From the NCBI GenBank assembly GCA_025934075.1, contig JAICYT010000010.1, positions 1 to 37,089 on the forward strand: a stretch of DNA of 37,089 bases, read 5' to 3'. Below, one piece after another: positions 1 to 9,471 of the stretch (within the stretch, counting starts at the first letter, position 1; each line of letters starts with the position of its first letter). The position numbers and the translations under genes were made by a program. The DNA comes from Gemmatimonadaceae bacterium (lineage in GTDB: Bacteria; Gemmatimonadota; Gemmatimonadetes; Gemmatimonadales; Gemmatimonadaceae). Under the pieces are notes generated by a model. That model was given only the letters and a program-made list of their open reading frames with translations, made no database searches and had not been told where the DNA came from.

Positions 1-237
1 CCAGACGGAAGCCATCGTATCCACGTGCAGGCGAGAGAGGATGTCACGTGGTGCAACATAGCGCGCGCCGAGGATCTCGACGCGGCGCACATGAAAAAAG
101 GCGAGTCGGCGAAGGAGCAGCGGTCCCCAGAATGGCGACCCAATGACGAGAACAGCCACGATTCCAACGAGCAGCAGCCGAATGATCGGCAGCCGCCGGC
201 CCGTCGTCGCCGTGTCCGCGGCTGCGTCCTTTGTCAT
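1..237 (-). CDS. ftsQ: Cell division protein FtsQ, N-terminal part (cut by window edge)
   Basis: FtsQ is a bitopic inner-membrane protein of the divisome that forms the FtsQLB complex. The 79 visible residues fit the family: a short charged cytoplasmic tail, one hydrophobic segment at about residues 17-38, then the start of a POTRA domain (pattern FFHVRRVEILGARYV, residues 47-61). The remaining C-terminus lies outside the window. The ATG at 235-237 overlaps the murC stop codon as ATGA, so translation is probably coupled to murC. The call rests on topology, the POTRA start and position after murC, because FtsQ sequences are poorly conserved. No murB or ddl lies between murC and this gene, unlike many dcw clusters. 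Confidence 0.85.
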   Translation of the reverse strand, partial: MTKDAAADTATTGRRLPIIRLLLVGIVAVLVIGSPFWGPLLLRRLAFFHVRRVEILGARYVAPRDILSRLHVDTMASVW

Positions 238-1610
238 GCGCCTTCCCGCAGGCGCTGTAACAACTCCGGCCCCGTCTTCGTGACGTCGCCGGCGCCAATG
301 GTGAGCACGACGTCGCCCTGCCGAACGCCGAAGGCAAGTGCGTCGGCGAGCCCGGCGCGCTCACCGCGCCATGCGAGGCTACCGCCGGCTGCGGCGATCG
401 CGTCGGCAACCAATGTGGCGGTGACGCCTTGGATCGGCTGCTCGCGCGCCGGATAAATCTCCGTCAGATAGACCGCGTCGGCCGCGGCGAGCGATTCGCC
501 GAACTCCTTGGCGAAGTCGCGCGTGCGCGAATAGAGATGCGGTTGAAACGCGGCGACGAGGCGACGGCCATTGAACGCGGCGCGTGCGGCTGCGAGCGTT
601 GCAGCAATTTCAGTTGGATGGTGCGCGTAGTCGTCGACGACGGTCACACCACGCACGTCGCCCAGGCGCTGAAACCGCCGTTCGGCACCGGTGAACGTCG
701 CGAGTCCCCTCGCCATCGCGGCGAAGTCCGCACCCAATGCGAGACCACTCCCAATCGCGGCAAGCGCGTTGAGCACATTGTGCCGTCCGGGCACCGCGAG
801 CTGTACGCGTCCAAGGCGATCGTCGTCGTACAGCACGTCGAAGCTCGATCCCGCGGCCGAGGTCTCGACCGAGGTCGCGACAAGTCGCGCGTCACGCGAC
901 GTCGCGCCATACCGAATTACCTCCGCGCTGCTCGGCGTTGCCAACGAATTCGCGCCAGCGTCGTCGGCGCACAGGACGACGCTGCGCGCTCCGCGCATGA
1001 ACTGCGCGAATGCCCGCTTGATGTCCGCCAGATCAGCGTAGATGTCGAGGTGATCCGCTTCGACGTTCGTCACGACGGCAACGGTCGGGGTCAGCGCGAG
1101 AAACGAGCGGTCATACTCGTCGGCTTCGACGACATACAGTCGGTCGCTGCCCGCGAGAAGATTCCCCTCCCACGTTCCGACCCGGCCGCCGACGAGCGCG
1201 GTCGGATCGCGACCGGCGGAGGCCAGCGCGGTCGCGGTCATCACGGTCGTCGTGGTCTTGCCGTGCGTTCCGGCGATGGCGACGAGCTCGCGTCCGACGG
1301 TCACTTCGCCGAGTGCTTCTGCGCGACGAATGACGGGAATCCCGCGTTCGCGCGCGCGCACGAGCTCTGGATGATCCTTGGGCATCGCCGACGTGACGAC
1401 GAGCGCGCGTGCCTGATCGACGTGCGCGGGATCATGCGGCTCGACGAACACCCCGAGTCGCCGCAGGTCGTCGGCCCCCGCGGGATTCGCGTCGCAGCCG
1501 GTGATCGGAACGCCGCGGCGCAGGAACAGCTCCGCGAGCGCGCTCATCCCGGCGCCCGCGATGCCTACGAAGTGAACGGGACGCGGGTCGCTCGATTCGA
1601 GAAGAGACAT
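234..1610 (-). CDS. murC: UDP-N-acetylmuramate--L-alanine ligase MurC
   Basis: MurC is the cytoplasmic ATP-dependent ligase that adds L-alanine to UDP-MurNAc, the first amino-acid step of peptidoglycan precursor synthesis. The 458-residue product shows the N-terminal Rossmann motif HFVGIAGAGMS (residues 13-23), the Mur-ligase P-loop GTHGKTT (114-120), EADEYDRSF (162-170), TNVEADHLD (181-189), GRHNVLNA (275-282) and DDYAHHPTEI (326-335). Length is normal for the family. I chose the ATG at 1610 because it puts the Rossmann strand about ten residues in. A longer frame to 1715 would add an atypical arginine-rich leader overlapping murG. It lies 28 bases after murG and overlaps ftsQ by four bases. 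Confidence 0.96.
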   Translation of the reverse strand: MSLLESSDPRPVHFVGIAGAGMSALAELFLRRGVPITGCDANPAGADDLRRLGVFVEPHDPAHVDQARALVVTSAMPKDHPELVRARERGIPVIRRAEALGEVTVGRELVAIAGTHGKTTTTVMTATALASAGRDPTALVGGRVGTWEGNLLAGSDRLYVVEADEYDRSFLALTPTVAVVTNVEADHLDIYADLADIKRAFAQFMRGARSVVLCADDAGANSLATPSSAEVIRYGATSRDARLVATSVETSAAGSSFDVLYDDDRLGRVQLAVPGRHNVLNALAAIGSGLALGADFAAMARGLATFTGAERRFQRLGDVRGVTVVDDYAHHPTEIAATLAAARAAFNGRRLVAAFQPHLYSRTRDFAKEFGESLAAADAVYLTEIYPAREQPIQGVTATLVADAIAAAGGSLAWRGERAGLADALAFGVRQGDVVLTIGAGDVTKTGPELLQRLREGA

Positions 1611-1638
1611 GGAAGGAGTCAGGAATATAAGAACACGC

Positions 1639-2739
1639 TCACAGCGCGTCGAGCAGCGCGAGGATACGGCGCGCGATGTCGTCGGCGGCGCGCGCGCGCG
1701 CCCGCGTCGCGGCACCCTCTGTCAGTCGCTGGAGCTCCGCCGGATTCTCGAGCAGTCGACGAACGGTTCCGTCGAGCCGCTCCACCGTGAGTTGAACCTG
1801 CGGAATGTGGATGGCTGCGCCGGCGCGCTCGAGCGTCACCGCGTTTGTCGTCTGGTGATCGGCGGCGGCGGTCGGCAGCGGAACGAGGATCGGCGGAATT
1901 CGCCAGGCGAACAATTCGGCCGTGGTCATCGCGCCGGCGCGAGCAAGGGCGAAATCGGCCGCAGCATAGGCATCGGCGATCGGAGATAAATAGTCGCGCA
2001 CACGAACCGATGGTCCTTCGCATTGCTTGAATTGATCGTAGGTCGCTCGGCCCGTTCCCCAAATGAGAAAGAGACCGGGCGGCAAGCCGCGATCGATCCA
2101 TTCGGCAACGACACGGTTGATCGCCAGCGAACCCTGACTGCCGCCATAGATCAGCAGCACGTGGCCGCCGGCCGCGGGCAGATTCCAGCGCTCGCGCGCG
2201 GAGCGCCGGTCCGGCATTGGCGACGGCGGCGGCTCGATCGGCGCTCCGGTGTCGATGAGAGATCCGGAATGATGGGCCGTGAGCGCCGCCGCCGCCTCCG
2301 GAAAATTCAGGTAGATCTCACGCGACCAGCGGCTGAACGCGCGCGCAGTAATGCCTGGCGCGCTGTCGCCGGCCTGCTGCACGATCGGGATGCGATGGAC
2401 GACGCCGTACGCGAGCATGATGCCCGCCGCGTATCCGCCGGTGCCAACGATGAGCGCGGGGCGATCTTGCCTGACCAATTCGCCAATGCGACGCCACGCG
2501 CTGAACGCACCGGCGGCCGTCTTCCAATTGTTCCAGACGGCGGTCCGATACAACGGATGCAGGTCAAGCAGTACGTGCGGGAATCCGGTCCCGGGGAGCA
2601 CCTCGCGCTCGATGCCGCGCTGCGCGCCAACGAAGAACGGTTCGATCGAGGGTCGCGCACGCACGAGAGCGCGCGCCACCGCGATCCCGGGATAGAGATG
2701 CCCGCCCGTGCCTCCGCCGGCAAACACGATCCGCGTCAT
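1639..2739 (-). CDS. murG: UDP-GlcNAc transferase MurG (lipid II synthase)
   Basis: MurG transfers GlcNAc from UDP-GlcNAc to lipid I on the inner face of the membrane, making lipid II. The 366-residue product has the two-lobed GT-B signature: glycine-rich loop GGGTGGHLYPG (residues 8-18), GGSQGS (199-204), RAGAMTTAEL (267-276) and the UDP-sugar-binding stretch PLPTAAADHQ (287-296). The usual EQNAVPG motif is altered to QQAGDSAPG (121-129), a modest divergence. The ATG at 2739 gives the canonical MTRIVFAGGGTGG start; the open frame extends far upstream inside ftsW but has no support there. It follows ftsW by 20 bases and precedes murC by 28. Confidence 0.96.
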   Translation of the reverse strand: MTRIVFAGGGTGGHLYPGIAVARALVRARPSIEPFFVGAQRGIEREVLPGTGFPHVLLDLHPLYRTAVWNNWKTAAGAFSAWRRIGELVRQDRPALIVGTGGYAAGIMLAYGVVHRIPIVQQAGDSAPGITARAFSRWSREIYLNFPEAAAALTAHHSGSLIDTGAPIEPPPSPMPDRRSARERWNLPAAGGHVLLIYGGSQGSLAINRVVAEWIDRGLPPGLFLIWGTGRATYDQFKQCEGPSVRVRDYLSPIADAYAAADFALARAGAMTTAELFAWRIPPILVPLPTAAADHQTTNAVTLERAGAAIHIPQVQLTVERLDGTVRRLLENPAELQRLTEGAATRARARAADDIARRILALLDAL

Positions 2740-2759
2740 GGCGGCTGGGATCGAAGTGA

Positions 2760-3968
2760 TTACGCCGCTGCGACTGCGAGCGGATCCGTCGCCGCGCTCC
2801 CGATCACCCGCTCCTTCGCGCTTCCAATGTTCACCAGGATCCCCGTGAACAGCATCGTGAGCACGAGATTGGAGCGCCCATACGATACGAACGGCAGTGT
2901 CAAGCCAGTCGTTGGCAGTAGACCGATCACGACTCCGATATGCAGGAAAGCAGTCAACACGGTCGTGAACGTCAACCCGACGGCCACGAGTTGGAGAAAC
3001 GGCGTCCGTGCCTGGCGCGCAATGCGGAACCCGAGCAGCGCGTAGAGCGCGAAGGCGATTGTGAGCGCCGCGAGCCCGACAAACCCCCACTCTTCGCCGA
3101 CGTTGCTGCCGACGAAATCGCTGTACGGAAAGGGCACGAAGAAAGCCTGCTGCATTCCCTCTCCAAAGCCGCGGCCGAACCACCCACCGGACCCCACGGC
3201 GATGAGCGATTGCTGAAGTTGAAAGTTCACTGTCTCGGGTGCGCTTCCTGGATGGAAGAACGCGCTCAGACGCGACACCGCGTAGCGCCACTTCTCGATC
3301 CTCGTGAGCGTGATCGGCAGACACATTGCGCCGAGCGCGATGAAGTGCCCCATGCGGGCTCCGCCGACGAACAAAAGGAGCGCCATGAGCAACGTATAGA
3401 GCATTGCCACCGACAGGTCCGGCTCCAGCGCGGCGAGCACATCGAGCACACCGATCACGACCAGAAACGGCACCAACCCTTTGGTCAAACGTCGCAGCGT
3501 AGTTCCCTTCTTTACGATCAACATCGAGACCCAAACCACGACGGCGAGCTTGCCGAACTCCGACGGCTGGAACGACGACGCGAAAAGAAACCGTCGCGAT
3601 CCGTGAATGGTCGGCGCAATGCGTCCCGGCAGCACCAACACGGCCGTCATTGCCGCGATCGTCAGCCACATGATCGGCCACGCCCAGTCGCTCAGCTTCT
3701 GCGCGTCGAACTTCGCCGCCACCGCAAAGGCGATGATGCCGGCGGCGACACCACCGACTTGCCGCAACAAAAAGTAGGAGCTCGATCCGTGTTCGTTGAT
3801 CGCGACGAACGCGCTGGCGCTATACAGCACGGCCAGCCCGAACGCCGTCAGTACCGCGCACAACAACACGAGTCCGCGCGCCTCCGACCCCATGCGCCAA
3901 CGTTCACGAACGTCAGCCGCGGTCGTGGGTGTTCGACTCTTTGCTTGAATTGGAGGGCCGTCGATCAT
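2760..3968 (-). CDS. ftsW: Lipid II polymerase FtsW (SEDS family)
   Basis: FtsW is the septal SEDS glycosyltransferase that polymerises lipid II together with the class B PBP encoded upstream (FtsI). The 402-residue product is mostly hydrophobic with about ten predicted membrane segments. SEDS hallmarks are visible: GSRRFL followed by FQPSEFGKL in the middle, VGSGGWFGRGFGEG, the loop PYSDFVGSNVGEEWG carrying the acidic residue matching the catalytic Asp, and the C-terminal LPTTGLTLPFVSYGRSN. The ATG at 3968, seven bases after murD, gives a normal 25-residue cytoplasmic tail. The position between murD and murG favours FtsW over RodA. Confidence 0.95.
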   Translation of the reverse strand: MIDGPPIQAKSRTPTTAADVRERWRMGSEARGLVLLCAVLTAFGLAVLYSASAFVAINEHGSSSYFLLRQVGGVAAGIIAFAVAAKFDAQKLSDWAWPIMWLTIAAMTAVLVLPGRIAPTIHGSRRFLFASSFQPSEFGKLAVVVWVSMLIVKKGTTLRRLTKGLVPFLVVIGVLDVLAALEPDLSVAMLYTLLMALLLFVGGARMGHFIALGAMCLPITLTRIEKWRYAVSRLSAFFHPGSAPETVNFQLQQSLIAVGSGGWFGRGFGEGMQQAFFVPFPYSDFVGSNVGEEWGFVGLAALTIAFALYALLGFRIARQARTPFLQLVAVGLTFTTVLTAFLHIGVVIGLLPTTGLTLPFVSYGRSNLVLTMLFTGILVNIGSAKERVIGSAATDPLAVAAA

Positions 3969-3975
3969 CGCTGCG

Positions 3976-5355
3976 TTATCGCTGTTCCACAGGAATGCGC
4001 GCGGCGAGCTGCTTGAACACTCGGCCGCGCTGCTCATAGTTGTCGAACATGTCGTAGCTCGAACAGGCAGGAGAGAGGAGCACGACGTCACCAGGCCGCG
4101 CCAACTGCCGCGCCGTCTCGACGACTTCGTCGAACGACGATCCGAGACGGGTCAACGGCACCACGCCGGCGAGGTCGCGTTCGACGAGCGGAGCGGCTTC
4201 ACCGTAGGCGATCACCGCGCGCCCCGTACGCTCGAGCTCCGGCGTGAGGTCCGTGTAAGGTTCTCCCTTATGCTTTCCGCCAAGAAGCAAGACGGTCGGC
4301 TTGGTCATGCCGCGCATCGCCACCAATGTCGAAGCGACGTTGGTCGACTTCGAGTCGTTGATCCACGTAACGCCGTCAAACTCCCCGACGCCCTCGATCC
4401 GATGCTCGAGCGCGTTGAAGCTCTTGAGCGCCTCTCCGATCGCCCGGAGACCGTGAGGACTTCGATGATCTCGGTCCGCGAGCATCACGGCAAGGCATGC
4501 GGCCAACGCATTGGCGACGTTGTGGTCGCCGATCAAAGTAAGCTCGTCGCGGCGGACGACCGGATAACCGAGGACGACGAGCTCGCCGTTCGCGCGATCG
4601 AGATACGCGTCGCTGCGGCCGCGGACCGAGAAGCGACAATGAATTCCCGGCACGCCTTCGACCATTGCCTGCACGTCGGGGTCGTCGCCATTCGTGACCC
4701 ATTGCGACACCGGACTCGCGTTCTGAAAGAGCAGCGCCTTGTCCCGATAGTACGCGTCGACGCTGTCGTATCGATCGAGATGATTGGCCGACAGATTGGT
4801 CAGGACCCCAACGCGGGGATTGATGCTCGGCGAATCGTGCAGTTGAAACGACGACACCTCGAGCGCGACCCAATCCGGCGGCGCAGCCATGAGGGCGAGC
4901 TCCGAGAGCGGTGTGCCAATGTTGCCCGCGGTCGCGGCCCGCCGGCCGAGCGCGGAGAGGAGATGTCCGGTCAGCGCCGTCGTGGTCGTCTTGCCGTTGG
5001 TCCCAGTGATCGCGACGTAGTTGAGCCGCGGTAGGAATCGCAAGCCGATCTCGATCTCGCTGACGATGTCGACCTTCGCGTCGCGCGCCGCAACGAGAGG
5101 AGGCGCGGTCGGCGGCACCCCAGGACTCACGACGACGAGCGACGCCTTCATGACGCGCGCCAAGTCGTGACCGCCGAGCTGCACGGCGATCTTGTCCTGC
5201 CTCAAGGCTTGAGCGGTCTTCTCGAGCTCAGGCGACGTCCCGGCATCGGACGCGTAGACCTCCGAGCCCGCGCGACCAAGTAGGCGCGCGACCGAACGAC
5301 CGCTACGCGCGAGACCAACGACGGCGATTTCGCCGCGCAGCCATTCAGGCTTCAT
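3976..5355 (-). CDS. murD: UDP-N-acetylmuramoyl-L-alanine--D-glutamate ligase MurD
   Basis: MurD adds D-glutamate to UDP-MurNAc-L-Ala in the cytoplasm. The 459-residue product carries the N-terminal UDP-binding fold (AVVGLARSG, residues 11-19), the P-loop GTNGKTTTT (118-126), an EVSSFQL motif, LEHRIE, NDSKSTN and the C-terminal LSPACSSYDMFDNYEQRG, all typical of MurD. Two in-frame ATGs are possible, at 5355 and at 5379. I prefer 5355 because the Rossmann strand then starts about ten residues in; neither has a clear Shine-Dalgarno. It lies 3 to 27 bases downstream of mraY depending on the start, and seven bases upstream of ftsW. Confidence 0.95.
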   Translation of the reverse strand: MKPEWLRGEIAVVGLARSGRSVARLLGRAGSEVYASDAGTSPELEKTAQALRQDKIAVQLGGHDLARVMKASLVVVSPGVPPTAPPLVAARDAKVDIVSEIEIGLRFLPRLNYVAITGTNGKTTTTALTGHLLSALGRRAATAGNIGTPLSELALMAAPPDWVALEVSSFQLHDSPSINPRVGVLTNLSANHLDRYDSVDAYYRDKALLFQNASPVSQWVTNGDDPDVQAMVEGVPGIHCRFSVRGRSDAYLDRANGELVVLGYPVVRRDELTLIGDHNVANALAACLAVMLADRDHRSPHGLRAIGEALKSFNALEHRIEGVGEFDGVTWINDSKSTNVASTLVAMRGMTKPTVLLLGGKHKGEPYTDLTPELERTGRAVIAYGEAAPLVERDLAGVVPLTRLGSSFDEVVETARQLARPGDVVLLSPACSSYDMFDNYEQRGRVFKQLAARIPVEQR

Positions 5356-5382
5356 GGCTCGGTCCAAAACACGCCCCATCGC

Positions 5383-6531
5383 TCAACGGAGTTTCAATGT
5401 GCTCAACGCGAAGAATGCGCACAAAATACCAATGATCCAAAATCGAACGACGACCTGCACCTCGCTCCACCCTCTCTCCTCGAAATGGTGATGCAGCGGC
5501 GCGCGCCTGAATACCCGATGCGCCTTTGCGTACTCCAACCCATGTCGACTTCGGCGGAACTTGAAGACATACCGCTGAACGATGACCGACAACATCTCGC
5601 CGACAAAGACCGCGCCGACGAACGCGAGGACGAACTCTGCCTTGAGCAAAATTGCGACCGCGCCAAGCGCCCCGCCGAGGGCGAGCGAGCCGGTGTCGCC
5701 CATGAAGACAGTCGCCGGGTGCGTGTTGTACCAGAGAAAGCCGATCAGCGCGCCGACCATCGCCAGACAAAACACCGTGAGCTCACCCGAGTCCTGCAGA
5801 TAGAACATCAGCAGGAAGCGGCTATAGTCCACGCGGCCGATGATATAGGAGAAGATCGCGAACGTTCCGAAGGCGATCGCCGACAAGCCGGCCGCGAGCC
5901 CGTCGAGCCCGTCGGTGATGTTCACGGCGTTGCTCGTGCCGGTCATGATGAACGTCGTGAACAGCACGTAGAGCCACGCGAACCCGGCGAGCGGCGTGAC
6001 CAGATAGTACTTGAAGAACGGCAGCGTCGTCGACGCGCCGGGAAGATTGGGCGACAGCGGATGGTAGACGAGGTACAAGCCCAGTGCCAAGCCCGCCGTT
6101 ACTTGACCGGCGAGCTTGTACCGCTCGACGAGGCCGCGGTTCTTTTCTCCGCGCTTCTTCTGCTGGAACTTCAAATAGTCGTCGAGGAATCCGATGGCGC
6201 CCATCCAGAGCGTCATGAGAATCGCAATGAGCAAATATGGATGACTGAGACTGAACCGTCCCCACAACACGATCGAGATCAGCGCGCTGTTGAGGATGAT
6301 CAACCCGCCCATCGTCGGCGTCGTGCCCTTGCCGGCGTGCGAGTCCGGCGTGCCTTCGCGAACCACCTGGACGAACGACTGCCGTGTGAGCGCGCGGAGA
6401 ATGATTGGTCCGACGATGAACGACAGCAGCAGCGCCGTGACTGCCGCACCAACCGCTCGAAACGAGATGTAGGTGAGCACGTTGAACAGCCGGTACTGCT
6501 TTGCGAGCGGTAGCAGAAAGTGATAAAGCAC
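5383..6531 (-). CDS. mraY: Phospho-N-acetylmuramoyl-pentapeptide transferase MraY
   Basis: MraY is the integral-membrane enzyme that moves phospho-MurNAc-pentapeptide to undecaprenyl phosphate, making lipid I. The 382-residue product has about ten hydrophobic segments and the family's catalytic features: GTPTMGG-like segment GTTPTMGG (69-76), FLDDYLK (115-121), NAVNITDGLDGLA (201-213), GDTGS (278-282) and the HHHF motif (347-350). Length matches the long MraY form with the typical N-terminal LFNVLTYISFRA helix. It sits 55 bases downstream of murF and is followed within 3-27 bases by murD. Confidence 0.97.
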   Translation of the reverse strand: MLYHFLLPLAKQYRLFNVLTYISFRAVGAAVTALLLSFIVGPIILRALTRQSFVQVVREGTPDSHAGKGTTPTMGGLIILNSALISIVLWGRFSLSHPYLLIAILMTLWMGAIGFLDDYLKFQQKKRGEKNRGLVERYKLAGQVTAGLALGLYLVYHPLSPNLPGASTTLPFFKYYLVTPLAGFAWLYVLFTTFIMTGTSNAVNITDGLDGLAAGLSAIAFGTFAIFSYIIGRVDYSRFLLMFYLQDSGELTVFCLAMVGALIGFLWYNTHPATVFMGDTGSLALGGALGAVAILLKAEFVLAFVGAVFVGEMLSVIVQRYVFKFRRSRHGLEYAKAHRVFRRAPLHHHFEERGWSEVQVVVRFWIIGILCAFFALSTLKLR

Positions 6532-6586
6532 GCCGAGACGCGGACGAGGGTGGAGAAACGAGGGCCGACATCACCCGCTCAGCCAA

Positions 6587-7993
6587 TCACGATGATTGCT
6601 GCGTTGCCCAGTTGCTAATGGGCTCAACGAGTCGCTCCAAGCGCATTCCGCGCGACCCTTTGAGGAGGATAACGGCGTTCGGAGCGAGACGCGACGAGAG
6701 TTCGGGCCAGACCTTCTCGGCGTCGTCAGCCGTTATGACGCGTGAATCGCCCGGCGCGATACGGCTGAATGCCGCGACGAACTCACCGATCGCGGCCACG
6801 ACATCGATTCCGGCGTCGAGCGCGGCCTGCGCGACCTCATCGTGCAAACGAGGCGTGGTCGGTCCGAGCTCGAGCATTGTCGCAAGGACGGCGACTCGCT
6901 GACGCCCCTGCCCCGCATGCGCAAGCAGTTCAATGGCCGCCTTGGCGGAGCCAGGGTTCGAGTTGTATGCGTCGTTGATCAACGTGGCAGCTGGATACTG
7001 CTCCCAACTCACCCGCATCGGCGGCGCGGACATGGCCTCGAGACCGCGCGCGACGTCGGCGGTGGCTACGCCAAGCTCGCGCGCGACAGCAAGCGCGAGC
7101 ATCGCATTGCGGACATTGTGCGCGCCGCGCAATGGAAGCCGAACGTCGACCGAATCGATCGTGAATCTTCCGCAGCCATCGTTGTCTACCGCCCAACTCG
7201 CCGCGCGCACGTCGCCCGCCTCGACGCCCGCGACGACGACGCGCTGGGCACGCGTGCGAGCCGCTTCGATTACCTCCGGTTGCGTCGCAGGAACGACGGC
7301 GACTTCGACGCCTTCCGCTGCGGCCATCTCCTCGCGAAGCACGCCGGCGAGGTCACCAAGCCCTTCGAGATGCTCTTCGGCGACGGACGTCACGACGGTG
7401 ATGTCGGGCTCGACGATCGCGCGCAGTCGCGGCACTTCGCCCGGCGTGTTCGTCCCCATCTCCACGACGGCGACGTCGGCTTCATCCGGAATCGATAGTA
7501 GCGTCAGCGGGACGCCGATCAAGTTGTTCAAGTTTCCGCGGGTCGCATGGACAGTGTACACACTTCCAAGCGCGGCTCGAATCAATTCTTTGGTGCTCGT
7601 CTTTCCATTGGTGCCGACGACACCCACCACGGTTTTGCTCCACGCACGTCGGCGATATCGGCCGAGCGTACCGAGCGCGACGAGCGTGTCGCGCACCTCG
7701 AACACCGGGACGCCGAGATTGCGGACAGCGCCGACGCGGGAAACAACGACGCCGCGAGCGCCTCGATTCACAGCATCGGCAAGAAAATCGTGCGCGTCGA
7801 ATCGCTCGCCGATGAGCGCGACGAACAGGTCCCCTTGCTCGATCGTTCGCGTGTCGGTCCACACACGTCCGAACGTGCTCGATCCACGCGGCAGATTGAC
7901 CGGCGAAAGATCTTCGAGCGCATCGGCCACCCGATCGAAGGTCCAGAACGTTGTCTTCACAACCGGGGCCGCCACTGTGGGTGCGCTGCTCAC
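6587..7993 (-). CDS. murF: UDP-MurNAc-tripeptide--D-Ala-D-Ala ligase MurF
   Basis: MurF attaches D-Ala-D-Ala to the UDP-MurNAc-tripeptide, completing the pentapeptide precursor. The 468-residue product has an N-terminal domain with TDTRTIEQGDLFVAL (residues 46-60), the P-loop GTNGKTSTKE (127-136) with the MurF-type TSTKE ending, a long central ligase domain and a C-terminal domain with NDAYNSNPGS and LKGSRGM, both MurF signatures. The start codon is GTG at 7991-7993 and overlaps the murE TGA as GTGA, which fits translational coupling. There is a 55-base gap before mraY with no recognisable element. Confidence 0.96.
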   Translation of the reverse strand: MSSAPTVAAPVVKTTFWTFDRVADALEDLSPVNLPRGSSTFGRVWTDTRTIEQGDLFVALIGERFDAHDFLADAVNRGARGVVVSRVGAVRNLGVPVFEVRDTLVALGTLGRYRRRAWSKTVVGVVGTNGKTSTKELIRAALGSVYTVHATRGNLNNLIGVPLTLLSIPDEADVAVVEMGTNTPGEVPRLRAIVEPDITVVTSVAEEHLEGLGDLAGVLREEMAAAEGVEVAVVPATQPEVIEAARTRAQRVVVAGVEAGDVRAASWAVDNDGCGRFTIDSVDVRLPLRGAHNVRNAMLALAVARELGVATADVARGLEAMSAPPMRVSWEQYPAATLINDAYNSNPGSAKAAIELLAHAGQGRQRVAVLATMLELGPTTPRLHDEVAQAALDAGIDVVAAIGEFVAAFSRIAPGDSRVITADDAEKVWPELSSRLAPNAVILLKGSRGMRLERLVEPISNWATQQSS

Positions 7994-9471
7994 CGTGACC
8001 CTCGACCGGTTGCGGATCGCGAAAGCTCAGAGACGATGACCTTCTCGTCGAACGGGAATTTGGTCGTCCCGCGAACCTGGTACGTCTCGTGACCTTTGCC
8101 GGCGAGTATGATCACATCCCGCGGCGTCGCGATCTCGAGCGCGCGCTCGATCGCGGCGCGACGATCTTCGATTCGCTCGTGCTTATTGGACGTCATTCCC
8201 TTTTCGATCTCATCCAGGATTGCTTCGGGATCTTCGGTGCGCGGGTTGTCGCTGGTGACGATCGCGTAATCCGATTTGGCTTCGGCAATCGCGCCCATCT
8301 CTGGCCGCTTGCCCCGATCACGGTCGCCACCACAGCCGAACACGACGATCAACCGCTCGGGCGTGAATGGACGTACTGCGTCGAGTGCGCGCTCGAGCGC
8401 GTCCGGCGTATGCGCGTAGTCGCGCAGCACCGTTGGCTCGTCCCGAAGCACCTCGAGTCGCCCGGGCACCTGCGGCATCGTTGTCAAACGCTCGGCGATG
8501 CGACTCGACGAGATCCCGAGCGCGAACGCGCTCGCCGCCGCGCCGAGCGCGTTGATGATGTTGAAGTCCCCGATCAGTGGGAGGCGCACGGCCACCCGCT
8601 CAGCGCCCAACACAAGCGTCCACTCACTGCCACGCGGATGGAAATGAATGTTCTCGGCGTGAACCTCGGTGGTTTTCACGCGCTCACTGAATGCAACGCG
8701 CCGGCGATCCGTCTTGAGGTTCGACCATGCTTCGTCATCGGCATTGTAGACGACGACGCCGTGCGGCAGCAAATGCTCGAGCAACCGCGCCTTCGCGGCG
8801 AAATACGCCTCCATCGAGCCGTGGTAGTCGAGGTGATCGCGCGTAAAGTTGGTGAAGGTCGCCACATCGAATAGCACGCCGTCCACTCGGCGTTGATCGA
8901 GCGAGTGCGACGAGACTTCCATCGCAACGCGGCGCACGCCTTTGTCCAAGAACGCATGAAATATGCGCTGCAGCTCGATCGGGCCCGGCGTCGTGAGTCC
9001 GCCGCCACCGTCGAGCGGCGTCCCTTCGCTGCCGATCAACGCGCCGAGCGTTCCGAGCGAGGCGCTCGAGCCGCCACCCGGATCGAGTAGATGCCGCAGC
9101 ATGTTGACCGTCGTCGTCTTGCCGTTCGTTCCAGTGACGCCGACCAGTTGAAGCTCGCGCGCCGGCCAACCGTACGCAGCAGAACCGGCTACTGCCGCCG
9201 CGCGCCGCCCGTCGTTCACGACCAGAGCGGGCAATGCGGTTCGGGATTTGTCTTGCACGATGGCAACGCTCGCGCCCGCATTCGCGGCGGCGTCCAGGTA
9301 GTCGTGTCCGTCGCGCTCGGTGCCGCGAACGGCGACGAAGAGGAATCCCGCGCGCACAGCGCGGCTGTCGTCGGTAATTCCGGTGATGGCGTCAGGGAGC
9401 GCCCCGCGACGCTCGACGAGAAGTCCTGCCTCGTCGAGGGCGCGCGCTATCGTTTCGACGTTCGCGTGCAT
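7990..9471 (-). CDS. murE: UDP-MurNAc-L-Ala-D-Glu--meso-diaminopimelate ligase MurE
   Basis: MurE adds the third stem-peptide residue. The 493-residue product carries DDSRAV (34-39), the P-loop GTNGKTT (114-120), EVSSHSL (185-191), DYAHTPDALE (351-360), GCGGDRDRGKRP (379-390) and DNPRTEDP (408-415). The DNPR motif is the established marker of enzymes using meso-diaminopimelate and not lysine, so the wall is predicted to be meso-DAP type. The gene abuts ftsI (its ATG is at 9469-9471 and the ftsI TGA at 9472-9474) and overlaps the murF GTG start by four bases. Confidence 0.97.
   Translation of the reverse strand: MHANVETIARALDEAGLLVERRGALPDAITGITDDSRAVRAGFLFVAVRGTERDGHDYLDAAANAGASVAIVQDKSRTALPALVVNDGRRAAAVAGSAAYGWPARELQLVGVTGTNGKTTTVNMLRHLLDPGGGSSASLGTLGALIGSEGTPLDGGGGLTTPGPIELQRIFHAFLDKGVRRVAMEVSSHSLDQRRVDGVLFDVATFTNFTRDHLDYHGSMEAYFAAKARLLEHLLPHGVVVYNADDEAWSNLKTDRRRVAFSERVKTTEVHAENIHFHPRGSEWTLVLGAERVAVRLPLIGDFNIINALGAAASAFALGISSSRIAERLTTMPQVPGRLEVLRDEPTVLRDYAHTPDALERALDAVRPFTPERLIVVFGCGGDRDRGKRPEMGAIAEAKSDYAIVTSDNPRTEDPEAILDEIEKGMTSNKHERIEDRRAAIERALEIATPRDVIILAGKGHETYQVRGTTKFPFDEKVIVSELSRSATGRGSR

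Noticed and set aside
1611..1715. Longer murC product starting at 1715
   Set aside because: The extra 35 residues are Arg/Ser-rich, overlap murG and have no counterpart in MurC proteins.
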